Notes under the pieces: model-generated
Seen by the model: only the letters and a program-made list of their open reading frames with translations
Told to the model about the DNA's origin: nothing
The model's database searches: none
Translations under genes and position numbers: made by a program
Part shown: in pieces, positions 14,315 to 21,021 of the stretch
Numbering within the stretch: the first letter of the stretch is position 1
How the letters are laid out: each line of letters opens with the position of its first letter
Source of the DNA: Alphaproteobacteria bacterium UBA3307
GTDB taxonomy: Bacteria > Pseudomonadota > Alphaproteobacteria > RF32 > CAG-239
Assembly: GCA_002361365.1 (NCBI GenBank)
Contig: DEST01000100.1
Coordinates: forward strand, 1 to 21,021
Direction of reading: 5' to 3'
Length of the DNA: 21,021 nucleotides

Positions 14315-15322
14315 TTACAAATTTCCGAACAGGGTTTCTTTAAGGCGTGCCAATGTGGTTTGAGCAAACGGACGCGCTTTCGCGGCACCTTCTTCCAGAG
14401 CGCCTAAGGCCTCATCATAATGCGCCATATAGTAATTGTAAATATCCTTGGCATCTTTGGTTTGCTCTAAAATTACGTCCAAAAGCATCGCCTTGATATG
14501 TCCATAGCCGAGTTTACCTGCTTGCAAGCCGGCGGCCATTTCTTCAACTTTATTTTGAGGGGCAATACATTTATAAATTTGATATACGATAATCTCATCA
14601 GGATTTTTCGGTTCTTCCATCGGACGTGAATCCGTTATGGTTGAATAAACGGCTTTTTTGATGATTTTATCATCTTCAAATATCGGAATAACATTATTAT
14701 AGGATTTGCTCATTTTGCGACCGTCTGTTCCCGGCAATACGGCAACATTTTTCGCGGTTACATAATCCGGAAGTTTCAGCAGCTCTTTATCATAATAAGC
14801 ATTGATGGCACCGGCAATATCGCGGGCAATTTCAACGTGCTGAATTTGGTCTTTGCCGACCGGAACAATATCGGTATCCATAGCCAAAATATCGGCTGCC
14901 ATCAGTGTCGGATAAGTATATAATCCCATATTGATACCATCGTCTGTAGGCTTTCCGGCTTCCAGATTTTTATCAACCGCGGCTTTATAAGCGTGAGATT
15001 TGTTCATAAATCCTTTAGGGGTAAAGGCATATAAAATCGTGGTAATTTCATTGATTTCCGGAATATCGGATTGCCGATAGAAATAATGCTTTTTAGGGTC
15101 TAAACCGGCGGCAAGATAAATGCAGGCAATTTCTTTTATTTCCTGTTGCAACATTTGTGCATCTTTCATAAAATTAATCGCATGATAATCCGCAATAAAC
15201 AGATTGAAACGTGCCGCCTCGTTTGCCATTTTTATTGCCGGAAGAATGGCGCCGAAATAGTTGCCGATATGCGGTTTCCCGGTCGGTTTTACACCGGTTA
15301 AAATACATTTATTTTCAAACAT
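14315..15322 (-). CDS. trpS: Tryptophanyl-tRNA synthetase
   Basis: This enzyme charges tRNA-Trp with tryptophan in the cytoplasm. It is a class I synthetase of 335 residues, the normal size. The HIGH-type motif is PHIGNYFG (His18-Asn21) and the KMSKS loop is intact at residues 203-207. Other family stretches are FIADYHAIN, GLYTYPTLMAADILA and VPVGKDQIQHVEIARDIA. The ATG at 15322 has AGAGGA on its upstream side. It is divergent from serS, so two synthetase genes share one 143-base control region. No T-box or trp-type leader is visible. Its 3' end lies directly against the repeat cluster, within 5 bases of a degenerate repeat arm. Confidence 0.98.
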   Translation of the reverse strand: MFENKCILTGVKPTGKPHIGNYFGAILPAIKMANEAARFNLFIADYHAINFMKDAQMLQQEIKEIACIYLAAGLDPKKHYFYRQSDIPEINEITTILYAFTPKGFMNKSHAYKAAVDKNLEAGKPTDDGINMGLYTYPTLMAADILAMDTDIVPVGKDQIQHVEIARDIAGAINAYYDKELLKLPDYVTAKNVAVLPGTDGRKMSKSYNNVIPIFEDDKIIKKAVYSTITDSRPMEEPKNPDEIIVYQIYKCIAPQNKVEEMAAGLQAGKLGYGHIKAMLLDVILEQTKDAKDIYNYYMAHYDEALGALEEGAAKARPFAQTTLARLKETLFGNL

Positions 15323-15400
15323 TATTTCCTCTTTTGGTTATATTTTGCTATAAGCTATATCAACGTTGTGCAAAAATCAATCAAAATATGAAAATTTGTA

Positions 15401-15428
15401 TTGTAATCTTGCAGAAACAACGTATAAT
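15401..15428 (+). promoter_or_regulatory. Promoter of the serS operon
   Basis: TTGTAA at 15401 and a perfect TATAAT at 15423 are separated by 16 bases. Transcription would start near 15435, about 30 bases before the serS ATG. Confidence 0.65.
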
Positions 15429-15465
15429 CCCCTCTGGGTTTAATTTTATTTTAAGGCAAAAAAAT

Positions 15466-16746
15466 ATGTTGGATATTAAATTTATTGCAGATAACACCGA
15501 TTGGGTAAAAAAGAGCTTGGGACGTAAAGGTTTTGCGGCTGAAAAAGTCGATGAACTGCTCGCTACATTTTATGAAATGAACAAACTTAAAACGTCATCA
15601 CAAGCATTGGCAGAAGAAAAAAATAAACTCAGTAATTCGATTAAATCCGCATCAAATGAAGAACGTCCGGCAATTATTGCCAAAAGTAAGGCCGTGGGAG
15701 AAGAATTTAAAAAGGAACAGGAACAATTGGCTGTTCTGGAAGAAAAATTCAATGATATGATGCTAAGAATGCCGAATTATCCGAGTGAGGAAAGTCCGGA
15801 CGGACCTGATGATTCGGCAAATGTGGTGCGGCGCAAGGTCGGCGAAATTCCGCATTTTGATTTTGAGCCGAAAGACCATATCGAGTTGATGGAAATTAAC
15901 GACTGGAGCGAAATGGAGCGCATTGCCAAAGTTTCCGGTTCACGCACATACGCCATTAAAAATGACTTGGCGCAGTTGGAATTGGCTATTCATATGCTGG
16001 TGATGGATAAACTCAGAGCACATGGGTTTACGCTGATTACGGTACCGGCAATATCTAAGGAAAAGCCTTTGTTTAATCAGGGGTATTTGCCGTTTGCGCG
16101 TGATGAAATTTATTATATGCCGGCCGATGATTTGTATTTGTCCGGCACGGCAGAATTGATTTTAAATTCGCTCAGAGCCGATGAAATGTTGACGGAAGCT
16201 GATTTACCGGTTTTATATGCCGGATTTTCACCGTGTTTTCGCCGTGAAGCCGGTGCCGCCGGTAAGGATACACGCGGATTGGTGCGAGTACATCAATTTT
16301 TCAAAACCGAGCAATTCGTGATTTGTAAAAATGATATGGCAGAGAGTGAAAAATGGCATAAAACTTTGTTGCAGATTTCAGAAGAAGTGCTGCAGGATTT
16401 GGAATTACCATATCAGGTGTTGGAAGTTTGCACCGGTGATATGGGTGCGCCGAAATATCGGCAATATGATTTGGAAGCGTGGGTTCCGTCACAAAATTGC
16501 TATCGCGAAACGCATTCTTGCTCAAATATTACTGAATGGCAAGCTCGCCGCACCAATTTGCGCTATCGCGGTAACGACGGCAAAGTGCATTTTTGCCATA
16601 CGCTGAATAATACCGGTATCGCTACGCCGCGTGCACTTGTGCCGTTTATCGAAAATCATCAGCAAGCAGATGGAACGGTGCGGATTCCTGCTAAATTGCA
16701 ACCGTATTTGGGCGGTAAAAAGTTTATAGGTAAAAATGCAAAGTAA
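15466..16746 (+). CDS. serS: Seryl-tRNA synthetase
   Basis: This enzyme charges tRNA-Ser (and selenocysteine tRNA where present) with serine. The ATG at 15466 gives the family start MLDIKFIADN and has AAGG 9 bases upstream; the frame runs open from 15211 but that extension has no homology. The 426-residue protein has the N-terminal tRNA-binding coiled coil (about 30-110, rich in Lys/Glu) and the class II core. Motif 2 begins FRREAGAAGKDTRGLVR (Phe258, Arg259, Arg260, Glu261), and motif 3 lies in TPRALVPFIENHQQADG. The THSCSNITEWQARR stretch is typical. It heads a run of six plus-strand genes and overlaps the next by 11 bases. Confidence 0.98.
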   Translation: MLDIKFIADNTDWVKKSLGRKGFAAEKVDELLATFYEMNKLKTSSQALAEEKNKLSNSIKSASNEERPAIIAKSKAVGEEFKKEQEQLAVLEEKFNDMMLRMPNYPSEESPDGPDDSANVVRRKVGEIPHFDFEPKDHIELMEINDWSEMERIAKVSGSRTYAIKNDLAQLELAIHMLVMDKLRAHGFTLITVPAISKEKPLFNQGYLPFARDEIYYMPADDLYLSGTAELILNSLRADEMLTEADLPVLYAGFSPCFRREAGAAGKDTRGLVRVHQFFKTEQFVICKNDMAESEKWHKTLLQISEEVLQDLELPYQVLEVCTGDMGAPKYRQYDLEAWVPSQNCYRETHSCSNITEWQARRTNLRYRGNDGKVHFCHTLNNTGIATPRALVPFIENHQQADGTVRIPAKLQPYLGGKKFIGKNAK

Positions 16747-17362
16747 AATTGAACAAATACTTGAATTTATGAAAGTTCTGGACAAAGTTTGCCTTGTAAA
16801 ACGGGCAACCTTGCTTTCAGACGGGACGAGCGAAACCGATTCGTCACACAGTTTTAAGTTGGCGTGGCTGTTGATGATGGTTTATCCGTATTTGAAACAT
16901 CGGTATAATTATACACGGCTGTTGGAACTTGCATTGGTACACGATATTGCCGAAGCCGAAACCGGAGATTGCACCAAAGCAGTGCAGCGTGCGCATCCGG
17001 AAGCAAAAAAACTTAAAGATATGCAAGAATTGGCAGCAATGGAAAAATATCGTGATTTGCTGCCGGAAGAACTCGGCGAACAAATTTTTACAATTTGGCG
17101 CGAATATGAAGATAAACAAACTCCGGAATCCCGTTTGGTTACGGCTTTGGATAAAATTGATGCCAATTTGCAGGCAAATCAGCATAAAAACGGCGATGTG
17201 CGTTATTGGTTGGAATGCGAAGACGGAGCGCAGTATTTGACAATTAACACCGAAAAAAAACAAGTGGTTGCAGTTTTAGATGAGCCGATTATTGAAAAAC
17301 TGGAAGATGCTGTTATTGCACTTTCTTGTGATAATTTGCGCAAATGCGGCATAAAAGTTTGA
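16736..17362 (+). CDS. HD-domain phosphohydrolase, YfbR/HDDC2-like 5'-deoxynucleotidase candidate
   Basis: A 208-residue cytoplasmic HD-superfamily protein. The metal-binding residues are all present: His38 (SSHSFKLAWLL), His69-Asp70 (ALVHDIAEAETGD) and Asp139 (ALDKIDANLQ). Glu73 and Asp78 are also placed as in E. coli YfbR, whose ligands are, from memory, His33, His68, Asp69 and Asp137, so dephosphorylation of deoxynucleoside monophosphates is the best guess. Both spacings and length (about 200) fit that family. The ATG at 16736 lies inside the end of serS (11-base overlap), with TAGG just upstream, implying coupled translation. The substrate is not fixed by these motifs; other HD nucleotidases share them. 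Confidence 0.85.
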   Translation: MQSKIEQILEFMKVLDKVCLVKRATLLSDGTSETDSSHSFKLAWLLMMVYPYLKHRYNYTRLLELALVHDIAEAETGDCTKAVQRAHPEAKKLKDMQELAAMEKYRDLLPEELGEQIFTIWREYEDKQTPESRLVTALDKIDANLQANQHKNGDVRYWLECEDGAQYLTINTEKKQVVAVLDEPIIEKLEDAVIALSCDNLRKCGIKV

Positions 17363-17369
17363 GGCAATA

Positions 17370-18647
17370 ATGCAGTTGAGTACCAAAAAAAATATAAGAA
17401 AATGGCTGCAACGACTGTTGTGGCTGTTTATTTTTTTCGGGGTGGTGCGGCTGAATGTACATCGTTTTGAGCACAACACATTTGCTAATTATGAGAAAGC
17501 AGTTGACTATGGTCGGGTGCGTGAAGTTAAAGAAGTCATAAATCCGGTGATTGCCGCTGTTTTTTATGCCGGCAAAGAAAGCCCTAAGACCGATGTTGCC
17601 AGTTATATGAATCATCTGGAAAATTATCGGACGCAAAATGTTAAAATGGCAGTGGTGCCGCAAAAAATAACGCCGGAATCTCAAAAAGTTCTGGAAAAAC
17701 TATATCGAGAAATTAAAAAACACAACAAAATCAGCTATATTGTGTTGGTACATCAGCAAGACTGCGATATCGCGGCGCATGAGGAATTATTACGTCAAAT
17801 TTTTTTGACAGAGGAAATAGAACTTTCTGATATGACCGATAATGTGGCGCAGACGGAAAAAAATATTAACGCGTTTTTGCAAGAACCGGAAAGCTTTGTG
17901 GTTTTTCTTTCTGATTTACAAAAAAATATTACTGTACCGAATTCGGATATGCTGATAGAAGAAGTTGCATATTTGGCACAGAAAAATCACTATAAAATTC
18001 ATATTTTTGATGAAGTTGATACCCAACTGGCAAAAGCATGGGAAGAAGATTATGCTTCGTGGTTTGAGGATAATTCTACGGAAGAATCCGGATTGGCACA
18101 GCAAAAAGCTAATTTGCAGACTTACATAAATAATTACGGCGATGGATTGAAAAAATATTTTGCGCTTAATCTTGAATTGCCACAAAGGCAAAAAGCGATT
18201 TGGCCTCAAAAAACGACGGAAAACTATCGACTATTTGACCGAGGATATGTGTATGTACGCTTTTTTACTTCCGGCAACCGCGAAGTTTTTTCTCGCGCTA
18301 AAGTCGGTAAAAACAAGGGAATTGTTGTCGGAGCCATTGAAATTGCCCGCAAGGCGGCTATTAAAATAAAGCAACCTATTGAAAAAGCAAAAATTTACAT
18401 TATGACAGACTTAGAAAAAATAGAAAAAGCCGAAAATATTCCTTTAGTTAATTATTTAGAAACAGATGACGGAGTATATGTGCAGTATCATAAAAAAATT
18501 GCGCTTCTGTCAGCAGATGAACGTCCGGATACGGAAAATGAATTGCTGACAATGCTGTTGCAACGCGCGCAAATTTCAGAAGATGTGGCTTTGAGAAATA
18601 TTGAGTTTTATAAATTTAAGACAGTGGAGATAAATTATGAAAATTAA
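17370..18647 (+). CDS. Membrane-anchored protein resembling a degenerate Memo-AMMECR1 fusion
   Basis: A 425-residue protein. Residues about 12-28 form one N-terminal membrane segment after a basic start, so the rest is probably periplasmic. The section from INPVIAAVFYAG (57-68) through KMAVVPQ, ISYIVLVHQQD and FVVFLSDLQKN (176-186) follows the order of Memo-family proteins: VAGxFYP, the PHAGY strand, the GPSH strand and the SSDLSH strand. The part from about 288 to 424 (GYVYVRFF, EIARKAAIKI, IYIMTDLEKI, DGVYVQYHKKIALL, LLQRAQIS) follows the AMMECR1 domain. The histidines expected in PHAGY, GPSH and SDLSH are absent (PQKIT, VHQQD, SDLQK), and the AMMECR1 RGCIG motif is not preserved, so metal chemistry is unlikely. 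GAGG overlaps the upstream stop, 5 bases before the ATG. It overlaps the next gene by 11 bases. The call is from remembered motif order. Confidence 0.55.
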   Translation: MQLSTKKNIRKWLQRLLWLFIFFGVVRLNVHRFEHNTFANYEKAVDYGRVREVKEVINPVIAAVFYAGKESPKTDVASYMNHLENYRTQNVKMAVVPQKITPESQKVLEKLYREIKKHNKISYIVLVHQQDCDIAAHEELLRQIFLTEEIELSDMTDNVAQTEKNINAFLQEPESFVVFLSDLQKNITVPNSDMLIEEVAYLAQKNHYKIHIFDEVDTQLAKAWEEDYASWFEDNSTEESGLAQQKANLQTYINNYGDGLKKYFALNLELPQRQKAIWPQKTTENYRLFDRGYVYVRFFTSGNREVFSRAKVGKNKGIVVGAIEIARKAAIKIKQPIEKAKIYIMTDLEKIEKAENIPLVNYLETDDGVYVQYHKKIALLSADERPDTENELLTMLLQRAQISEDVALRNIEFYKFKTVEINYEN

Positions 18648-20352
18648 CGGGTTTAAAATCAATTATTCAGCAGCGGAAATCAAAAAAAAGGTAACCGAGC
18701 AAATGCGTCAAGTGGTGCTTATAGACTCAAATAGTGAAGCTTATAAAAATTTGGCGCAAGGAGATAAAAAGGCATTACAATATCTGGTTAATGCCGCACG
18801 GATTATCAATGATGTGGCGTTGGAAATGGACCATCCGATGAATTTGGTGCAAAAGCAAGCACTTGAAGTTGCTGCCGAAAAAAGTCCGTATGCTGCTAAT
18901 ACGCTTAGGCTTTTTAATTCGCTCAATGGTGTTGCCGGCTCTAACGGAATAGATAAAGAGCCTGTCGAAATATTTGAGGGAATACATCAGTTTGTCGGAC
19001 GTAATTTTTATCCTACAGATATGGATTCGACCGAGCTGCGGACTACTATTAATAAAATGCTTGATGCCGGAAAAGTTGATGAAGTGCGCAAGATTTTAAG
19101 TGCCAGAACAATGGTACGGCGTGATGGCGATTTATTGAAAGCTATTGATTATACAGAATATTTTGCTGATGAATTTGCGGAGATTGCCAATGAGCTGGAA
19201 TGCGCAGCACATTTCGCAACAGACGAGCTGTTTAAAGATTATCTCGGTTGGCAAGCCCAAGCGTTGTTGCAAAATAATGAGGAAATGGATATTTTAGCCG
19301 ATAAACATTGGGCTGAAATGCAAAATACTCAACTGGAATTTACTTTAAGTCGTGAAAATTATGATGATCATTTAACACCACAGTTGTTTTCAGACCAAGA
19401 ATTGTGTGCTCGTTTGTCTGAGCTGAACATCAATCCGGTGCCAAAAGATATGCTCGGTATCAGAGTAGGTGTTGTCAATAAAGAAGGCACGGATTTATTA
19501 CTGAAGTTTAAACACGAAATGACTAAGTTGGCCGCTTTAATGCCATATGCTGATAAATATGAGCAAAATGTAGGTGCTGAAAAGGGACTTAAACAAACAA
19601 TGGTTGATGTTGATATTGCAGCTCTCAGTGGGGATTATGCCCTTTGTCGGGGAGGAATCACACTCGCACAAAACTTGCCTAATAATGACAAGCCGAGTCT
19701 TGCACACGGCGGAGGCAGAAGAAATGTATATCATCGCCAAGTAAGACATAGTGCCGAATCGGAAAATACGCAAAAAATTTTGCAAAAACTGGTATCTCCG
19801 GAATTGCATCAATATTATGATAACGAATACGACCATATTTTTACCATCGGACACGAAAACGGACATTCTTTGGGACCGGACAGCAGCTATCAGACTGCAC
19901 TCGGCATTTATCAGCATATTATTGAAGAACACAAGGCCGATATGGTTTCTGCCGCAATGATGCCGGAATATGTTAAGGCAGGAATCATCACTGCCGAAGA
20001 ACTGAAATCGATTTATGTTACTTGGATTGTTAAACGTCATTTTATGAAGGCTTATCCGAGTGATATGGAAGCTCATAGAATGGCTGATTTAATAGAATAT
20101 AATTATTTGCGTGAGTATGGTGCTTTTGGGTTTGATGCCGATAAAAAATTGCACATCGATTTTGCAAAAATGCAATCAGGTTCTCGCAGCTTGCTAGAAA
20201 AAATAATTGAAGTTCAACTCTCCAAATCTCCTGAATTTGCAAAACAATTTGTGGACCGTTGGACCGAGTGGGGAGAAATGTTGCAATATATTTCGGATTT
20301 TAAACAAAGTTTAGGAATTAGACCTTATATTGAGATAAAAACGTATTTTTAA
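18637..20352 (+). CDS. M49-like (dipeptidyl peptidase III family) zinc metallopeptidase
   Basis: A 571-residue protein without signal peptide, so probably cytoplasmic. The zinc site reads HENGH at 406-410 (His406 and His410 ligands, Glu407 catalytic base) and EEHKAD at 430-435 with Glu431 as the probable third ligand. This pattern of HExxH-type site and downstream EE[CH][RK]A[ED] motif is that of dipeptidyl peptidase III relatives; classical DPP III has HELLGH and EECRAE, so this copy has the shorter HExxH form found in bacterial members. The N-terminal 380 residues are mostly helical. The ATG at 18637 has GGAG 7 bases upstream and lies 11 bases inside the previous gene. It would remove dipeptides from short peptides; the true substrate is unknown. 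Some bacterial relatives have been misannotated as dihydrofolate reductase. Confidence 0.85.
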   Translation: MKINGFKINYSAAEIKKKVTEQMRQVVLIDSNSEAYKNLAQGDKKALQYLVNAARIINDVALEMDHPMNLVQKQALEVAAEKSPYAANTLRLFNSLNGVAGSNGIDKEPVEIFEGIHQFVGRNFYPTDMDSTELRTTINKMLDAGKVDEVRKILSARTMVRRDGDLLKAIDYTEYFADEFAEIANELECAAHFATDELFKDYLGWQAQALLQNNEEMDILADKHWAEMQNTQLEFTLSRENYDDHLTPQLFSDQELCARLSELNINPVPKDMLGIRVGVVNKEGTDLLLKFKHEMTKLAALMPYADKYEQNVGAEKGLKQTMVDVDIAALSGDYALCRGGITLAQNLPNNDKPSLAHGGGRRNVYHRQVRHSAESENTQKILQKLVSPELHQYYDNEYDHIFTIGHENGHSLGPDSSYQTALGIYQHIIEEHKADMVSAAMMPEYVKAGIITAEELKSIYVTWIVKRHFMKAYPSDMEAHRMADLIEYNYLREYGAFGFDADKKLHIDFAKMQSGSRSLLEKIIEVQLSKSPEFAKQFVDRWTEWGEMLQYISDFKQSLGIRPYIEIKTYF

Positions 20353-20364
20353 GTAGGATAATAT

Positions 20365-20754
20365 ATGTTCAAAAAATTAGCAAACGGTGAATATTCTCTC
20401 AAAATAACATTTTGGCTTTTTGGGGTGCTGGGTTTGTTTTTGCTCAGTATTATCACCAATACCACACACAACAGTGTATTGCGTCAGATATGTGCAGGAG
20501 GCACACTTTGTGGCAAGAGTGTGGTATTATTTACGCTTTCAAATATTGTTTCTGTATTTTTAGGCGGCGGCAGATTGTTGACCGGAATCGGCGTACATAT
20601 TTTGATTGTTACGATATTTTCGGTATATGCTTATATATTATTGCGCGGTTTATGGAAATGCAGTGCATCGTATGAAGGCCCTGTTTTTTGGTCTTTTACG
20701 GCAAAAACTGTTTTGATTACACTGATTTTGCTAAGTTTGAAATCCATCATCTAA
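20365..20754 (+). CDS. Small integral membrane protein of unknown function
   Basis: A 129-residue protein with about three hydrophobic segments: residues about 13-31 (ITFWLFGVLGLFLLSIIT), about 52-95 (probably two helices, rich in Val, Leu, Ile and Gly), and 108-125. Positive residues near the start (KKLANGEYSLK) suggest the N-terminus is inside. Two cysteines flank a GGTLC loop between the first and second helices. No family recognised. The ATG at 20365 follows the peptidase gene by 12 bases with AGTAGGATA upstream, a weak ribosome site, so it is likely part of the same transcript. Confidence 0.75.
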   Translation: MFKKLANGEYSLKITFWLFGVLGLFLLSIITNTTHNSVLRQICAGGTLCGKSVVLFTLSNIVSVFLGGGRLLTGIGVHILIVTIFSVYAYILLRGLWKCSASYEGPVFWSFTAKTVLITLILLSLKSII

Positions 20755-20765
20755 GGGAAAACTCT

Positions 20766-20933
20766 ATGAAAAAAATTCTTTTTGTTATGGCTTTGTTACT
20801 GATTTCTTCTTGTTCTGCTCTTGTCGCCGGCAAATTGCGTGAAAATCGCAAAGAACTTTATGAGTACCATAACAACAACGCTTATTGTCAAGCCAATCCG
20901 GATAAGTGCATTAACAATATTCCCAAATACTAA
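20766..20933 (+). CDS. Tiny lipoprotein, 55 residues
   Basis: The start ATG at 20766 has AAGGG 8 bases upstream and sits 11 bases after the previous stop. The product has a signal peptide with lipobox LISSC (Cys16), followed by SALVAGK and a hydrophilic mature part of about 40 residues. Two more cysteines, Cys41 and Cys48, may form a disulphide in the periplasm (YCQANPDKC). It resembles the many small outer-membrane lipoproteins of unknown function. It is the last gene of the serS run in the window; no clear terminator follows before the end. Confidence 0.78.
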   Translation: MKKILFVMALLLISSCSALVAGKLRENRKELYEYHNNNAYCQANPDKCINNIPKY

Positions 20934-21021
20934 ACATTTTAAAACTTTGTCTAATGGCTTATTACTTGTATATTTTTTCCTCGTGTGCCTTTAATTTGTA
21001 CACGTCGTCAAAAACATACTT

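Overview
The window looks like chromosome of an AT-rich Gram-negative bacterium, most likely a gut- or host-associated alphaproteobacterium of the low-GC Rhodospirillales-like kind known mainly from metagenomes. The main evidence is a MipZ-type division ATPase next to a SPOR-domain DD-carboxypeptidase, with AcrB/OprM-type efflux genes, hslO, recX, rplQ, apaG, trpS and serS around it. Most genes have Shine-Dalgarno sites, A/T-rich third positions and roughly 35-42% GC in lines I sampled by eye.

Layout: (1) 2-3500, the end of an RND efflux operon: inner-membrane pump (5' end outside the window) overlapping an outer-membrane efflux lipoprotein. (2) 3570-5104, hslO and recX, divergent. (3) 5118-7177 (minus), a DD-carboxypeptidase with SPOR domain, then a MipZ-like ATPase starting on its stop codon. 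(4) 7534-9233, rplQ standing alone, apaG, and an unnamed lipoprotein on the other strand. (5) 9586-14310, the accessory part: two genes of clearly different style (about 50-58% GC in sampled lines, no good Shine-Dalgarno, Bacteroidota-type export signals), each followed by a long hairpin, and flanked on both sides by clusters of nested palindromic repeats. (6) 14315-20933, trpS (minus) divergent from a tight six-gene run: serS, an HD-domain nucleotidase-like gene, a membrane-anchored protein resembling a degenerate Memo-AMMECR1 fusion, an M49-like metallopeptidase, a small membrane protein and a tiny lipoprotein.

Working together: the efflux pair would form two parts of a tripartite pump. The SPOR carboxypeptidase and MipZ-like protein both point to septum placement and wall remodelling. 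The island encodes a 967-residue lipoprotein with a Bacteroidota-like surface-export signal and four recurrences of a W-x-R-[D/E] module, plus a probable outer-membrane beta-barrel protein; together they look like a transferred cell-surface cassette. An assembly join at the repeats is the main alternative.

The observations most worth a second look are the surface cassette, the repeats whose central stems vary while keeping base pairing, the MipZ homologue lacking the signature lysine, and the Memo-AMMECR1-like protein lacking its histidines. Family assignments come from motif recognition alone; no database search was run.
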